Assembly (NCBI GenBank): GCA_910584865.1
Contig: CAJUCE010000002.1
Location: 35,401 to 92,981, forward strand
Direction of reading: 5' to 3'
Origin: an uncultured Acetatifactor sp.
Lineage (GTDB): Bacteria > Bacillota > Clostridia > Lachnospirales > Lachnospiraceae
DNA: 57,581 bases
How positions within the stretch are numbered: the first letter of the stretch is position 1; the number at the start of each line of letters is the position of its first letter. Of this stretch, positions 33,999 through 42,652 are shown piece after piece. A program made the position numbers and the translations under genes. The notes under the pieces are model-generated. The model was not told the DNA's origin and did not search any database. It saw nothing but the letters and a program-made list of their open reading frames with translations.

Positions 33999-36237
33999 CA
34001 TTTCCCTCCGCAATGCCAGGAGGCAGGCAGGAGACTACCTGGTATATTTCGTCACGGTGGTTCTGGCCGCCGCCCTGATCCACGCCTTCAACGGGCTGGT
34101 TTTTTCCCGGGAGCTTCTCTCCCTGTCTCCCTTTATGAAGAGCCTGCCGATCTTCGTTATCATGATAAGCATCATGGTGATCTGTGTCATAGCCTGGCTG
34201 ATCCACTATGTGACGGCATTCATGCTGACCCGGCGCAGCAGGGAACTGGGCACCTATATCCTCATCGGCCTGGAAAACAACCAGGTTGCCAAGCTGTTCT
34301 TTCTGGAGAACCTGGTTGCAGGCGGAGCCGCGCTGTTACTGGGGCTTCCCCTGGGCGGACTGCTCTTTCAGGTGCTGCGGGCCGTGATCCTGTCCCTGTT
34401 CCATGCGCCCTATACCTTCAGCTTCGCTCTTTCGCCCGGGGCTGTTGTGTTAACCATTGTGTACTTTACGATAATCTATCTGATGGTACTGGGCCGGAAC
34501 CGGAGACGCATCCGGAAGCTGAAGATTCATGATTTGATATATTTTGAAAAAAAGAATGAGGAGGAGGCTGTGAAAAAGAGCCGCAGCCGCCGGAAGCTGT
34601 CCCTGGCCTCCATCCTGTCGGGCATCATAGGCATCCTCCTGCTGCTGACGGGAAGCATGCCCCTGGCCATTCTGGGCACAATAGGCGAAATATTCTTCCT
34701 GTATGGGTTTTTCCTGAGCTTTTCCTCCGGAGTGCCTGCCTGGTTTGAGAAACATCCCGGGAAAAAATATGCTTCAAATACGCTGTTGGTTTTCCGCAGC
34801 CTGTCGGCCAAGATGACCACCATGGGGCTGACCATGGCGACACTCTCCCTGCTCTTTACTGTGACATTGATCAGCGAGGGGACAGGGATGCTGTTCGGCA
34901 CCCTTTTCCAGAGCCGTGTGGATGGGAGTACCTGTTTTGATATCTTTATCGGCACGGAAGCCGCCTCGGTAGACGATGACGATCCGGTTGGCGATGGTAC
35001 TCCGACAGACGGTATGGGGGATTACTCTGCCGGTACCAACAGTCCTGTGGACGGCATGAGTAATTCTTTGGGCGGTACCGGCAGCCCTGCAGATAATATA
35101 GACAATTCTCTGGGCAGTTATGGGAATCCTACAGACAATACAGGCGATTCCATGTACGGTTCCGGTAATCCTGCGAACGGCACAGGCAATACATCTCTCA
35201 GCACAGGCGCCTTCCCGCGCAGTATCCGGAATCCGGAATCGCAGATCGAGTCCGCTGCCCCGGAATTCCGGCCCTACCTGGAATATATCAAAAACGAGAT
35301 ACCTCTCCGCGCATCCATGCAGTACGATATCTATCAGGGCGAAAGCCTTCAGGTGACAGATTACATCAACGAAAACGCGGAATATTACGCCTATTACGAC
35401 TATGACCCCCTGATGGCCTACAGCGATTATGCCGCCCTGCGGGACATGTTAGGATACAGCGCCGTTTCCCTGGAACCCGGGCATTATATCGTCCATTGCA
35501 TGGCCTATCTGGGAAAGCTGATGGAAAACTACGAACAGCCCGTCATAGCAGGGGGGGAGAAGCTGCAGCCGGGCGGTGTATACACGGAGCATTTTACCCA
35601 GAAGCTGTGGGACGGAAACGGACGGGGCTTTATCCTGGTGGTGCCGGACGAATGTATGGCCGCCCGTCCTGTCAGCCACAAAATCTACGGCGCCATGGCT
35701 GGCCTGCCCCTGACCGAGGAACAGGATGAGCAGCTGTCGGAAATCCATGAAAAACAGATGGGTGGCAGCGCCGGGTTGATATATTACAGCACGGGCTCCT
35801 GCACGCTGATGACCAAATCCTCCCTGGCCAGAGAGTATGCCGCCACGTCGGCCTGCACCATTTTCCCGCTGTACTACCTGGCGCTGATTCTCACCATGGC
35901 CTCCGCCACCATCCTGACTGTGCAGCAGCTCGGTGAAAGCGCCAGATACAGGCAGCAGTTTGGACTATTGGGGAAGCTGGGCATGGACAGGGCAGAGATG
36001 GCACACACTTTACAGAAGCAGCTTGCAGTCTACTATGCTATGCCAGCCCTGCCGCCGCTGCTCATCAGCATCCCCCTCCTATGGGCCATGGGGCATACCT
36101 TTGAGCCCGGCACCATAACCGGCCCGGGACAGCTGACCGGCATCCTGGGGATTGCCGTGGGACTGTTTTTCTTGATTTATTTTATTTATATTTTGATGGC
36201 ATACAGCAGTTTAAAAAGGAATGTGCTGGCGGAATAA
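33985..36237 (+). CDS. Bce-type ABC permease with repetitive extracellular insert
   Basis: GTG 33985 follows GGGAGGTGAT. The 750-residue FtsX-like permease has about ten TM segments and a large extracellular domain between the seventh and eighth (about residues 320-620). BceB relatives are near 640-660 residues. The excess is mainly five 14-residue repeats rich in Gly, Asn, Ser, Asp and Pro (residues 337-406) at the start of the extracellular domain. That domain is the part thought to detect the antibiotic. Ends and membrane segments look intact. Confidence 0.9.
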   Translation: MTLFNISLRNARRQAGDYLVYFVTVVLAAALIHAFNGLVFSRELLSLSPFMKSLPIFVIMISIMVICVIAWLIHYVTAFMLTRRSRELGTYILIGLENNQVAKLFFLENLVAGGAALLLGLPLGGLLFQVLRAVILSLFHAPYTFSFALSPGAVVLTIVYFTIIYLMVLGRNRRRIRKLKIHDLIYFEKKNEEEAVKKSRSRRKLSLASILSGIIGILLLLTGSMPLAILGTIGEIFFLYGFFLSFSSGVPAWFEKHPGKKYASNTLLVFRSLSAKMTTMGLTMATLSLLFTVTLISEGTGMLFGTLFQSRVDGSTCFDIFIGTEAASVDDDDPVGDGTPTDGMGDYSAGTNSPVDGMSNSLGGTGSPADNIDNSLGSYGNPTDNTGDSMYGSGNPANGTGNTSLSTGAFPRSIRNPESQIESAAPEFRPYLEYIKNEIPLRASMQYDIYQGESLQVTDYINENAEYYAYYDYDPLMAYSDYAALRDMLGYSAVSLEPGHYIVHCMAYLGKLMENYEQPVIAGGEKLQPGGVYTEHFTQKLWDGNGRGFILVVPDECMAARPVSHKIYGAMAGLPLTEEQDEQLSEIHEKQMGGSAGLIYYSTGSCTLMTKSSLAREYAATSACTIFPLYYLALILTMASATILTVQQLGESARYRQQFGLLGKLGMDRAEMAHTLQKQLAVYYAMPALPPLLISIPLLWAMGHTFEPGTITGPGQLTGILGIAVGLFFLIYFIYILMAYSSLKRNVLAE
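34993..35202 (+). repeat. 42-bp in-frame minisatellite in the Bce permease
   Basis: Five 42-bp units (34993, 35035, 35077, 35119, 35161) encode 14-residue repeats such as TNSPVDGMSNSLGG, TGSPADNIDNSLGS and YGNPTDNTGDSMYG. Confidence 0.9.
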
Positions 36238-36318
36238 ACGCCGGTGTAAGGGAAGACAGGGGCAACCCTGATTCACTTCTTTGCCCGGCGCCTCCATTAC
36301 CAGAGCGTTCAGGTAATC

Positions 36319-36528
36319 TCATTCCGGGAAGGCAGCGATGTCCTCCAAACCACGCATACCGTTCCTGTCATATTCCTTCCGGGCGATTTCCTGTCTTGCA
36401 GCGCCCGGCAGGAACGGCATAAAGTCCGCCACCCCGCCTATCCCGTGATCCTCATAGGCTGGAATCAACCGGCAGTTGAAATGCTTGGCCGATGGGCTGC
36501 AGAGGCCGGGGATAGCTATGAAAATAAG
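36319..36528 (-). pseudogene. Minus-strand gene fragment
   Basis: Read on the minus strand, about 70 codons end at the stop 36319-36321 with protein-like sequence (CRLIPAYEDHGIGG, ADFMPFLPGAARQEIARKEY, GLEDIAAFPE). There is no start codon or ribosome site, and an in-frame stop lies just before about 36530. It looks like the C-terminal remnant of a deleted gene. Family not recognised. Confidence 0.35.
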
Positions 36529-36598
36529 CTTTTATATTGACTTTTTGCTGTCCGGCGATATAATAAAAGAAAAAATACATACTAGGAGGAACAGGAAA

Positions 36599-37174
36599 GT
36601 GGGTACATATTACAGACATAAAAAGACAGAGAGTGTGAACGTGCCATATTCCTTTCGCTGCGAGCAGTGCATGAAGGACAGCGGCGAACTGAAGGCAACC
36701 ATTACCGGAATGGAAGCGGAGATGAACAGCAATTTCAAAACGCTGAATGACAAGAATCAGAAGAAGCTGGACGAGATAGCGCATACCTATCTGGTACGGG
36801 AGGTGAAGGAGACATATCGCAACGCCACGGAGAAGCAAATCTATTCCAAAGCCTTTAAGGACGAATGCCCCTACTGTCATAAGCCCCAGTCCTGGGCCAT
36901 CAGCGGTGCAAAGAATGACATGTTCGGCACTCCCATTGTGTGTGTGATTCTTGCCATTATCCTTGGGGCGGGCTGTTATTTCTTTTCAGGGGTGGAGAAT
37001 AATCTGACCATAGCCATTGCCGCGGCGGGAATCTGTCTTGCAGTGGGGGCAGGGAGTCTGATCCTGAACATTATCAAGATACAAAACAAGAAGAAACAGA
37101 CCGCCATGGTGGTTCAGAAGAATCTGCCTGTGATCGAATGGGATGAGGTGCAGTATCTTTTGAGTGAAAATTAG
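36599..37174 (+). CDS. Hypothetical membrane protein with zinc-ribbon-like Cys pairs
   Basis: GTG 36599 lies nine bases after AGGAGG; the frame is open from 36476 but the upstream codons overlap a remnant gene. The 191-residue protein has an N-terminal CEQC pair and a later CPYC pair (about residue 94), which together may form a zinc ribbon around a helical insert. Two TM helices follow (about residues 110-160), and a cytoplasmic tail ends the protein. I do not recognise the family. It converges on the exosortase gene and shares its terminator hairpin. Confidence 0.65.
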   Translation: MGTYYRHKKTESVNVPYSFRCEQCMKDSGELKATITGMEAEMNSNFKTLNDKNQKKLDEIAHTYLVREVKETYRNATEKQIYSKAFKDECPYCHKPQSWAISGAKNDMFGTPIVCVILAIILGAGCYFFSGVENNLTIAIAAAGICLAVGAGSLILNIIKIQNKKKQTAMVVQKNLPVIEWDEVQYLLSEN

Positions 37175-37191
37175 AAAGTCAGATGTGCGGT

Positions 37192-37229
37192 AAAAAGGAC
37201 GGCGGCCTGTGATAGAAACGGGCCGCCGT
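37192..37229 (-). terminator. Terminator of the exosortase operon
   Basis: On the minus strand a 9-bp GC stem (37221-37229 with 37199-37207) is followed by CCTTTTTA. The same hairpin may also slow plus-strand transcripts from the gene at 36599, though no T-run follows in that direction. Confidence 0.8.
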
Positions 37230-37242
37230 GTTCAATCAGGGG

Positions 37243-38151
37243 TCAGCGGCGGGTGCGGCACAGCTTTCGAAGCAGGATACTGACACAGTACAGGAGCAGA
37301 ATCCCCGCGCAGCAGGAGCTGACCAGAACCGCAAACTCTATAAAACGTTCTCCGTTTTGTTCATATGCCCGGTTGAGAAACGGGATTCCCAGTACAATGA
37401 AAAAGTACCAGAAGACAGGTGGCAGGCATCGGCGGAGAAGAGAGTTTTTCGAGCCGCGGTAAAACAAATGTCCCATAAGCCGGTAGAGGGTGAGGAGGGC
37501 CGTAAAGTACACCAAAGTGCCAATGGCAGTGTGGAGGCTGTCCGGGGTCACAAAGCCGCCGAAAAGCCGCAGCCTTTCAAAGAGCAGGGGAAGATAGATG
37601 GCCGTTATGATCCGCAGTCCGTTGACAAGGATGGTGAAGAAGTAGGAGAGCAGGAGGCTTGAGCAGATCCAGGCGAGGCCTTTTATCATTTCCGGAAGCT
37701 TTCTGTTCAGCGGTGGAGCGGCCGCCCTGACCGGGCAGTTATACTTGTACATGGAGATATCCTCCGGTTTTTGCTCCATATCGGAGAAGCCTTCACCTGT
37801 TAGGAATGGTTGTCCTGTAAAAAGGCGGCCGCTGAGATGGACAAAGGAAAAAATCAGCATGGCCGCCGTGATGAGCATAAACTGCATGCCGGAGCAGGAG
37901 GGGGCAATGAGGATTTTCATTCCGTGGTTCGCATAGCCAATGTCCTGTACATACTCAAACGGAATACCACTCAGGAAGCTTACCCATCTGGCAGTGGGAG
38001 CCAGGAGCCAGAGCAGCTGCTGCGCTCCGGCCCGGCTGTAAAAGTATTTTATAACAAATATCAGAATTAGCCCGATGATGTAGAAGGGCATATTTTTTTG
38101 CAGCAGGTGGGGGAGGGTGTTCCCGCCGGACATTGGTTCGCTTTTTTGCAT
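37243..38151 (-). CDS. Exosortase-like membrane transpeptidase (possibly XrtK)
   Basis: The 302-residue protein has about seven to eight TM helices and the exosortase/archaeosortase catalytic set: Cys in APSCSGMQF (C86), Arg in LVNGLRI (R180) and His in SLHTAIG (H207). These enzymes cleave C-terminal sorting signals of exported proteins. Exosortases are well known in Gram-negative bacteria and uncommon in Firmicutes; I recall an exosortase K subfamily that this may match. The only visible candidate substrate is the VIT/VWA protein encoded 117 bases upstream in the same operon. Start 38151 is preferred over 38166 because GAGGA is correctly placed. Confidence 0.82.
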   Translation of the reverse strand: MQKSEPMSGGNTLPHLLQKNMPFYIIGLILIFVIKYFYSRAGAQQLLWLLAPTARWVSFLSGIPFEYVQDIGYANHGMKILIAPSCSGMQFMLITAAMLIFSFVHLSGRLFTGQPFLTGEGFSDMEQKPEDISMYKYNCPVRAAAPPLNRKLPEMIKGLAWICSSLLLSYFFTILVNGLRIITAIYLPLLFERLRLFGGFVTPDSLHTAIGTLVYFTALLTLYRLMGHLFYRGSKNSLLRRCLPPVFWYFFIVLGIPFLNRAYEQNGERFIEFAVLVSSCCAGILLLYCVSILLRKLCRTRR

Positions 38152-38268
38152 ATAAGAATTCCTCATTTCTCATATAGTGGATGTATGATTTTTTCCGATC
38201 CGGCAGAAAGCGTACATTATAGATTTTGTCGGGCTGCGCCTTCTGCCATACCTCCGGTCTTTTTCCCG

Positions 38269-40401
38269 TCAGCCGGCGCACTGCCGACGTCTTCGGGTAG
38301 TTCTATACAGGTATCTTCCGACTGCCGCAGCCGCTGCTACAGCCAGGATCAGAAGCTCTCCGGGTTCCGAATAGGCCCGATAGCCCCCGCCTACTGCCAG
38401 ATTGGACACCCCAAGGGGCAGAGGTGACGCCTGATTTACACTCTTGGCAGGACCTTCCGTGTTGCGTACCACATCGATGACGGCCACGAAGGACGTGTAC
38501 GGCGTCGTCAGGCTGTAGTCCAAACCGATCTGCGTGATTTCTTTCTTGACGGAGTCATCATTTCTGGTGCTGCCGAATCCGGCCAGCTGATCCAATCTGG
38601 TCCTGGCCCAGAGATAGCGGATGGCCTGATTTTCTTCATTTACCGCCACATCGGCTACGGAGATTTCCTGATGATAGGGCTCGCTGCCGGCCATTCCTGA
38701 GATGGTGATGGTACCTTTCGGCTCTCCCCGCCATTTTCCAAAGACCACAATGGGCTTTTGCGCATACAGAATGGAAGGGGTGGAAGTTGCGGCATCATAA
38801 ACGTCAAAGCCGTCATATGCTACCGTTACACCGGTTAGGAGAGGTGCTTCTATATAAGTACGGAAACGTCCTGCACTATCGTCCGCATCTTCGGAGTCGG
38901 TCACCACGAAGGACTCTCCCATACCGGCCTGGGCGATTCCCTTGATCAGGTAATCATTCACGGAGGAGCCGATGCCGAAGGAGAAGAAGCTTGTGGTCTT
39001 CATATTTTCATTGATCAGATCGAAAATGTCCTGTTCATTTGAGATATAGCCGTCCGTGATGATGACCACGCTCCGGGCGGTATCCTGATCCATGGGGATG
39101 TTGATGGCCTCCTGCAGGGCGGGCATCATGGATGTCCCTCCGCCTCCTTCTGTCTCGTTGATCAGGTCTATGGCCTGATGTACATTCCGGCTGGTGGCGG
39201 CGAGAGACTCCGGGGAAAGCGTGACAGTATCATCCGAGAACAGGACCAGATTGAAGCTGTCGGTTTCCCGTAATCCGTTCACCAGGTTTCGGATCAGATC
39301 CTTGGCGGTTTCCAGCGGATAACCATACATGGAACCGGATACATCCAGCACAAAGATGTATTCCCTGGGCGGAATGTCTTCCGGGGTGAAGCGCTGGGGA
39401 GGCTGAACCGTCAGCATGAAATACTTCTCCTGTTCCTGGCTGGTGAGAATCAGGCCGCCCTGTATCTCGTCGCTGGTGAGACGGTATTTTAAAATAAAAT
39501 CGCGGTTTCCGGCAAAATCTTCCGGATTGGCCAGGGTGATCCGGGCCTGGGAATCTCCGTCCCGTTCCACGCTGATTTCATGGGATTTGCAGCTGATCTC
39601 TCCGATGGGTACGCCTGTGGAGAGATTGACGGTGACATTGTATTCTCCGGGAGGAACCTCGCCGGCCAGGAGATAAGGGCTTGCCACCCACTCCTCTTTG
39701 GCGGATTCCAAAGGCTCCTTTTCGGCAGGGGCAGGACGTACATTTTTATAGGAAACAGATTTGGATGGCGATTCCTCTTCTTCGGCAGGAGCGCTTTCCT
39801 CGGGTGCATAACGGGGACCGACTACGGTAGGGAAGACGAATTCATAGATGCCGTCGGCAGGGGTGATCATCTCGGTGTAGTGCAGTTCGATCACCGCTGT
39901 ATCGCCAGGCATGATATTTGCCACATCCATGGTAAACACATTGGGCCGTCTTTGCTCCAGGAGAGAGGCACTTTTTCCTTCGCTTTTGGCGGTCTCATAT
40001 TCCGCTTTGGCTTCCTCCTTTTCCTTAATTTTGGCTGTGACGATGTGATCGCCGATCTGCATGGTCATGCCATGGACGGTGACGCTGGGTGCGGTGGGAA
40101 AGACATACCGGGCATTAATGGGGGCATTTCCCTCGTTTGCATAGGTCTGGATCACATAGGTTTCAGCGATAATGCCGTTAATATTCGTGATAACCTGAGT
40201 GGACTTTAACGGAAAGGCATCCAGAGATGTATCCTCGTCCTGGATGATAAAGTAGGGTGCTAGGAGCTGGTCTTCCTCCGGCTCCTCCTGTGCCGTCTCC
40301 AGGCTGCTCTGGCCTTCTCCGGCTGCAAGGGCAGTGGAAGAAAGGGATGTCATGAGGAGTGCAGCCAGCAGCATGCACAGCCATTTTCTGATTTTTTTCA
40401 T
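38269..40401 (-). CDS. Secreted VIT/VWA protein with exosortase-type C-terminal sorting tail
   Basis: The 710-residue protein has a signal peptide (residues 1-27, cut after STALAA), a VIT domain (about 45-195, as in inter-alpha-trypsin inhibitor heavy chains), a linker and a VWA domain (about 340-520) with an intact metal site, VLDVSGSMYG. The end has the tripartite layout of a sorting signal: SEPGEL, about 15 hydrophobic residues, then RTTRRRR. It should be exported and processed by the neighbouring exosortase-like enzyme. The start follows GGAGGT at seven bases. VIT/VWA proteins often bind other proteins; the ligand is unknown. Confidence 0.88.
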   Translation of the reverse strand: MKKIRKWLCMLLAALLMTSLSSTALAAGEGQSSLETAQEEPEEDQLLAPYFIIQDEDTSLDAFPLKSTQVITNINGIIAETYVIQTYANEGNAPINARYVFPTAPSVTVHGMTMQIGDHIVTAKIKEKEEAKAEYETAKSEGKSASLLEQRRPNVFTMDVANIMPGDTAVIELHYTEMITPADGIYEFVFPTVVGPRYAPEESAPAEEEESPSKSVSYKNVRPAPAEKEPLESAKEEWVASPYLLAGEVPPGEYNVTVNLSTGVPIGEISCKSHEISVERDGDSQARITLANPEDFAGNRDFILKYRLTSDEIQGGLILTSQEQEKYFMLTVQPPQRFTPEDIPPREYIFVLDVSGSMYGYPLETAKDLIRNLVNGLRETDSFNLVLFSDDTVTLSPESLAATSRNVHQAIDLINETEGGGGTSMMPALQEAINIPMDQDTARSVVIITDGYISNEQDIFDLINENMKTTSFFSFGIGSSVNDYLIKGIAQAGMGESFVVTDSEDADDSAGRFRTYIEAPLLTGVTVAYDGFDVYDAATSTPSILYAQKPIVVFGKWRGEPKGTITISGMAGSEPYHQEISVADVAVNEENQAIRYLWARTRLDQLAGFGSTRNDDSVKKEITQIGLDYSLTTPYTSFVAVIDVVRNTEGPAKSVNQASPLPLGVSNLAVGGGYRAYSEPGELLILAVAAAAAVGRYLYRTTRRRRQCAG

Positions 40402-40843
40402 CGTAAGTACCTCCATTTTAGTTCCGCAACTTCCCTTCCAGGTCCCCTGAATCCGGAAGAATTTCCTGCCGCAGATGAGACATCAGTAAATCCTCCCGGG
40501 GTTTGTCCGGTCCGTTGCTGTTTTTTCATAGCTTTTTTGACAATACCTTTTTGCCGTGAATGCGCCCGGCCGGCAGAATGCGGCGCCTTCTTTACGGTGT
40601 ATTGTGTTTGGAATCATGAAAACGGATTGATTCATGATTTAATTACGATTATGGTACAATGCAGTTGCATAAAAAGTCCGTCAATTTTTCAACATTTTTG
40701 CATCATTTTGTTATTGCTTATTTTCAGCTATTTCAGTCGTTTTGTGAAGCCGGGAACATCTGCTCCATGAGATGGAGGCGCATTCCATCATGACGGCGGA
40801 ATGGAGGGAAGAGAATATTTTGCGGATGTACGGAATAAAATAC
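40402..40843. other. Intergenic between divergent operons
   Basis: No supported gene. A 77-codon frame (40537-40770) lacks a ribosome site. The stretch has a 9-bp inverted repeat AATCATGAA/TTCATGATT (40612-40620 and 40631-40639) followed by TGGTACAAT (40652-40660), an extended -10 on the plus strand about 265 bases before the next gene. It could be a second promoter or the start of a small RNA. No clear minus-strand promoter for the VIT/VWA gene was found. Confidence 0.5.
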
Positions 40844-40871
40844 TTGCATTTGCGCCATTCTATGGTAAAAT
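40844..40871 (+). promoter_or_regulatory. Promoter of the oligopeptide importer operon
   Basis: TTGCAT (40844-40849), a 16-base spacer and TAAAAT (40866-40871), with TGG directly before the -10. It lies 55 bases before the lipoprotein start. Confidence 0.7.
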
Positions 40872-40925
40872 GAGGGAAACAATTGAATAGTGAGAGGTTT
40901 ATTAATCGAAGAGGAGAAGAGCAGA

Positions 40926-42611
40926 ATGAAAAAGTTGAAAAAGAGACTTTGCGGTTTTCTTTTCACGGCACTTCTGACAATGGCCGTACTGGGCGGATGC
41001 GCAGACGGCACAGGAGAGTCTTCGGGGGATAATTCCTCTGTGGAGTCCGGGGAGGTTCCCCAGGATTCCGGTTCGGCACAGGATAGCGGCGATGCTGCAC
41101 AGGATAGCGATACTTCCGCGGAAGAGAGCATATCCCAGGAAAGTACATCGGAGGCTGGCCAGGCCGGGCAGGAGACGCCTACAGATCAGTACGGCGGATC
41201 CATTGTTGTAGGAATACAACAGGATATCGACAGTCTTGACCCTCATAAAGCAACGGCGGCAGGAACTAAGGAGATCATTTTCAATATTTTTGAAGGCTTG
41301 GTAAAGCCCGATGAAAACGGCAATCTGATCAATGCGGTTGCCAGTGATTACACAATTTCGGAGGATGGGTTGGTTTACACCTTTAAGCTCCGGGAGGGTG
41401 TGAAATTCCACAACGGCAACGCCGTGACTGCTGAGGATGTGAAGTACTCTCTGGAGAGGGTATCGGGACTGTTGGATGGCACTCCCTTGATTTCCACCCT
41501 GAGCACCATAACGGCGGTTGACATAATCGACGAACAGACGGTTCAGGTGACAGTAGGAAGTGCCAACACGGAGCTGATTTACAGCTTCGTGGCAGCCATC
41601 ATCCCCGCGGGCAGCGGAGAGGAGGAAGGGGCGGATCCTGTTGGCACCGGGCCGTTTTCTTTTGTTTCCTACGAGCCCTTAAAGGGCATCACCCTGACGA
41701 AGAATCCCGACTACTGGCAGGAAGGGCTTCCCTATCTTGACAGTGTGGAGTTCAAGATCATGGGGGACGGGGACACGACGCTGATGGAGCTGCAGGGAGG
41801 CACAATTGATTTCTACGCCTACCTGACGGATTCCCAGGCCCAGGAGCTGCAGGAGAGCCACCAGGTGCTTTCGTCCCCCACCAACATGGTACAGGCGTTG
41901 TTCCTGAACAATGCCGTGGAGCCGTTAAATGATGTGCGGGTACGCCAGGCGATCTGCTATGCTCTGGATAAGGATATGATCAATGACTTTGTGGCCGGCG
42001 GGAACGGGACATTGATCAGTTCGGCCATGCTGCCTACCCTGAAGGAGTATTATGTGGACCTGAATGATACTTACGGCAGCACTGCCAATGTGGAGAAGGC
42101 TAAGGAGCTGATGGCGGACGCAGGCTACGCGGACGGATTCGATATGGAGATCGCCATTGTCTCCAGTTACGAGTTCCATATGCAGACCGGGGAAGTAATC
42201 GTGGAGCAGTTGAAGGAGATCGGCATCAATGCCACCATCAAGGGAATGGACAACGGCACCTGGCTGGACGAGGTGTATAACGGGCGCAATTTTGCCGCCA
42301 CCATTACGGCCCTGACCAGTGACATGACTCCCGGTTACCTGATGAACCGCTTTGTGACCGACTCCAAGAAGAATTTCATCAATTTCCAGAGCGCGGAATA
42401 TGATGAGATTTACGGGAAGGCCCAGGCCGCGCTGGATCCGGCGGAGAAGGCGGGATATTACAAGGAGCTGCAGAAAATCCTCTGCGACGAGGCGGGCAGC
42501 GCCTTCATCCAGACTCCGGCCAATATGACGGCTATCAGCAAGAGGCTGGCGGGGTATAAGTTCTATCCGGTGTACGTGCAGGATATGAGCACGGTTTATA
42601 TTGTGGAATAA
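40926..42611 (+). CDS. Family-5 peptide/nickel-type binding lipoprotein
   Basis: The 561-residue protein has a lipoprotein signal with lipobox LGGC, a Ser/Asp/Glu-rich linker (about residues 24-80) and a family-5 solute-binding domain (IVVGIQQDIDSLDPHKA, FKLREGVKFHNGNAVTAEDV, DVRVRQAICYALDK). It delivers oligopeptides, or less often nickel or glutathione, to the permeases that follow. GAGGAGA precedes ATG 40926. The ligand cannot be inferred. Confidence 0.92.
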   Translation: MKKLKKRLCGFLFTALLTMAVLGGCADGTGESSGDNSSVESGEVPQDSGSAQDSGDAAQDSDTSAEESISQESTSEAGQAGQETPTDQYGGSIVVGIQQDIDSLDPHKATAAGTKEIIFNIFEGLVKPDENGNLINAVASDYTISEDGLVYTFKLREGVKFHNGNAVTAEDVKYSLERVSGLLDGTPLISTLSTITAVDIIDEQTVQVTVGSANTELIYSFVAAIIPAGSGEEEGADPVGTGPFSFVSYEPLKGITLTKNPDYWQEGLPYLDSVEFKIMGDGDTTLMELQGGTIDFYAYLTDSQAQELQESHQVLSSPTNMVQALFLNNAVEPLNDVRVRQAICYALDKDMINDFVAGGNGTLISSAMLPTLKEYYVDLNDTYGSTANVEKAKELMADAGYADGFDMEIAIVSSYEFHMQTGEVIVEQLKEIGINATIKGMDNGTWLDEVYNGRNFAATITALTSDMTPGYLMNRFVTDSKKNFINFQSAEYDEIYGKAQAALDPAEKAGYYKELQKILCDEAGSAFIQTPANMTAISKRLAGYKFYPVYVQDMSTVYIVE

Positions 42612-42652
42612 TGCGGTGGGCGCGCAGCGATTTTAAATAGGAGGGCAGCAGC

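Noticed and set aside
27971..36237. Mobile element carrying the AgrC/LytTR/acetyltransferase cassette
   Set aside because: No integrase, transposase, terminal inverted repeat or target duplication was seen around 28760 or 31830, and base composition looks similar to the flanks.
40537..40770. 77-codon frame between the VIT/VWA and importer genes
   Set aside because: No ribosome site, and it spans the inverted repeat and extended -10.
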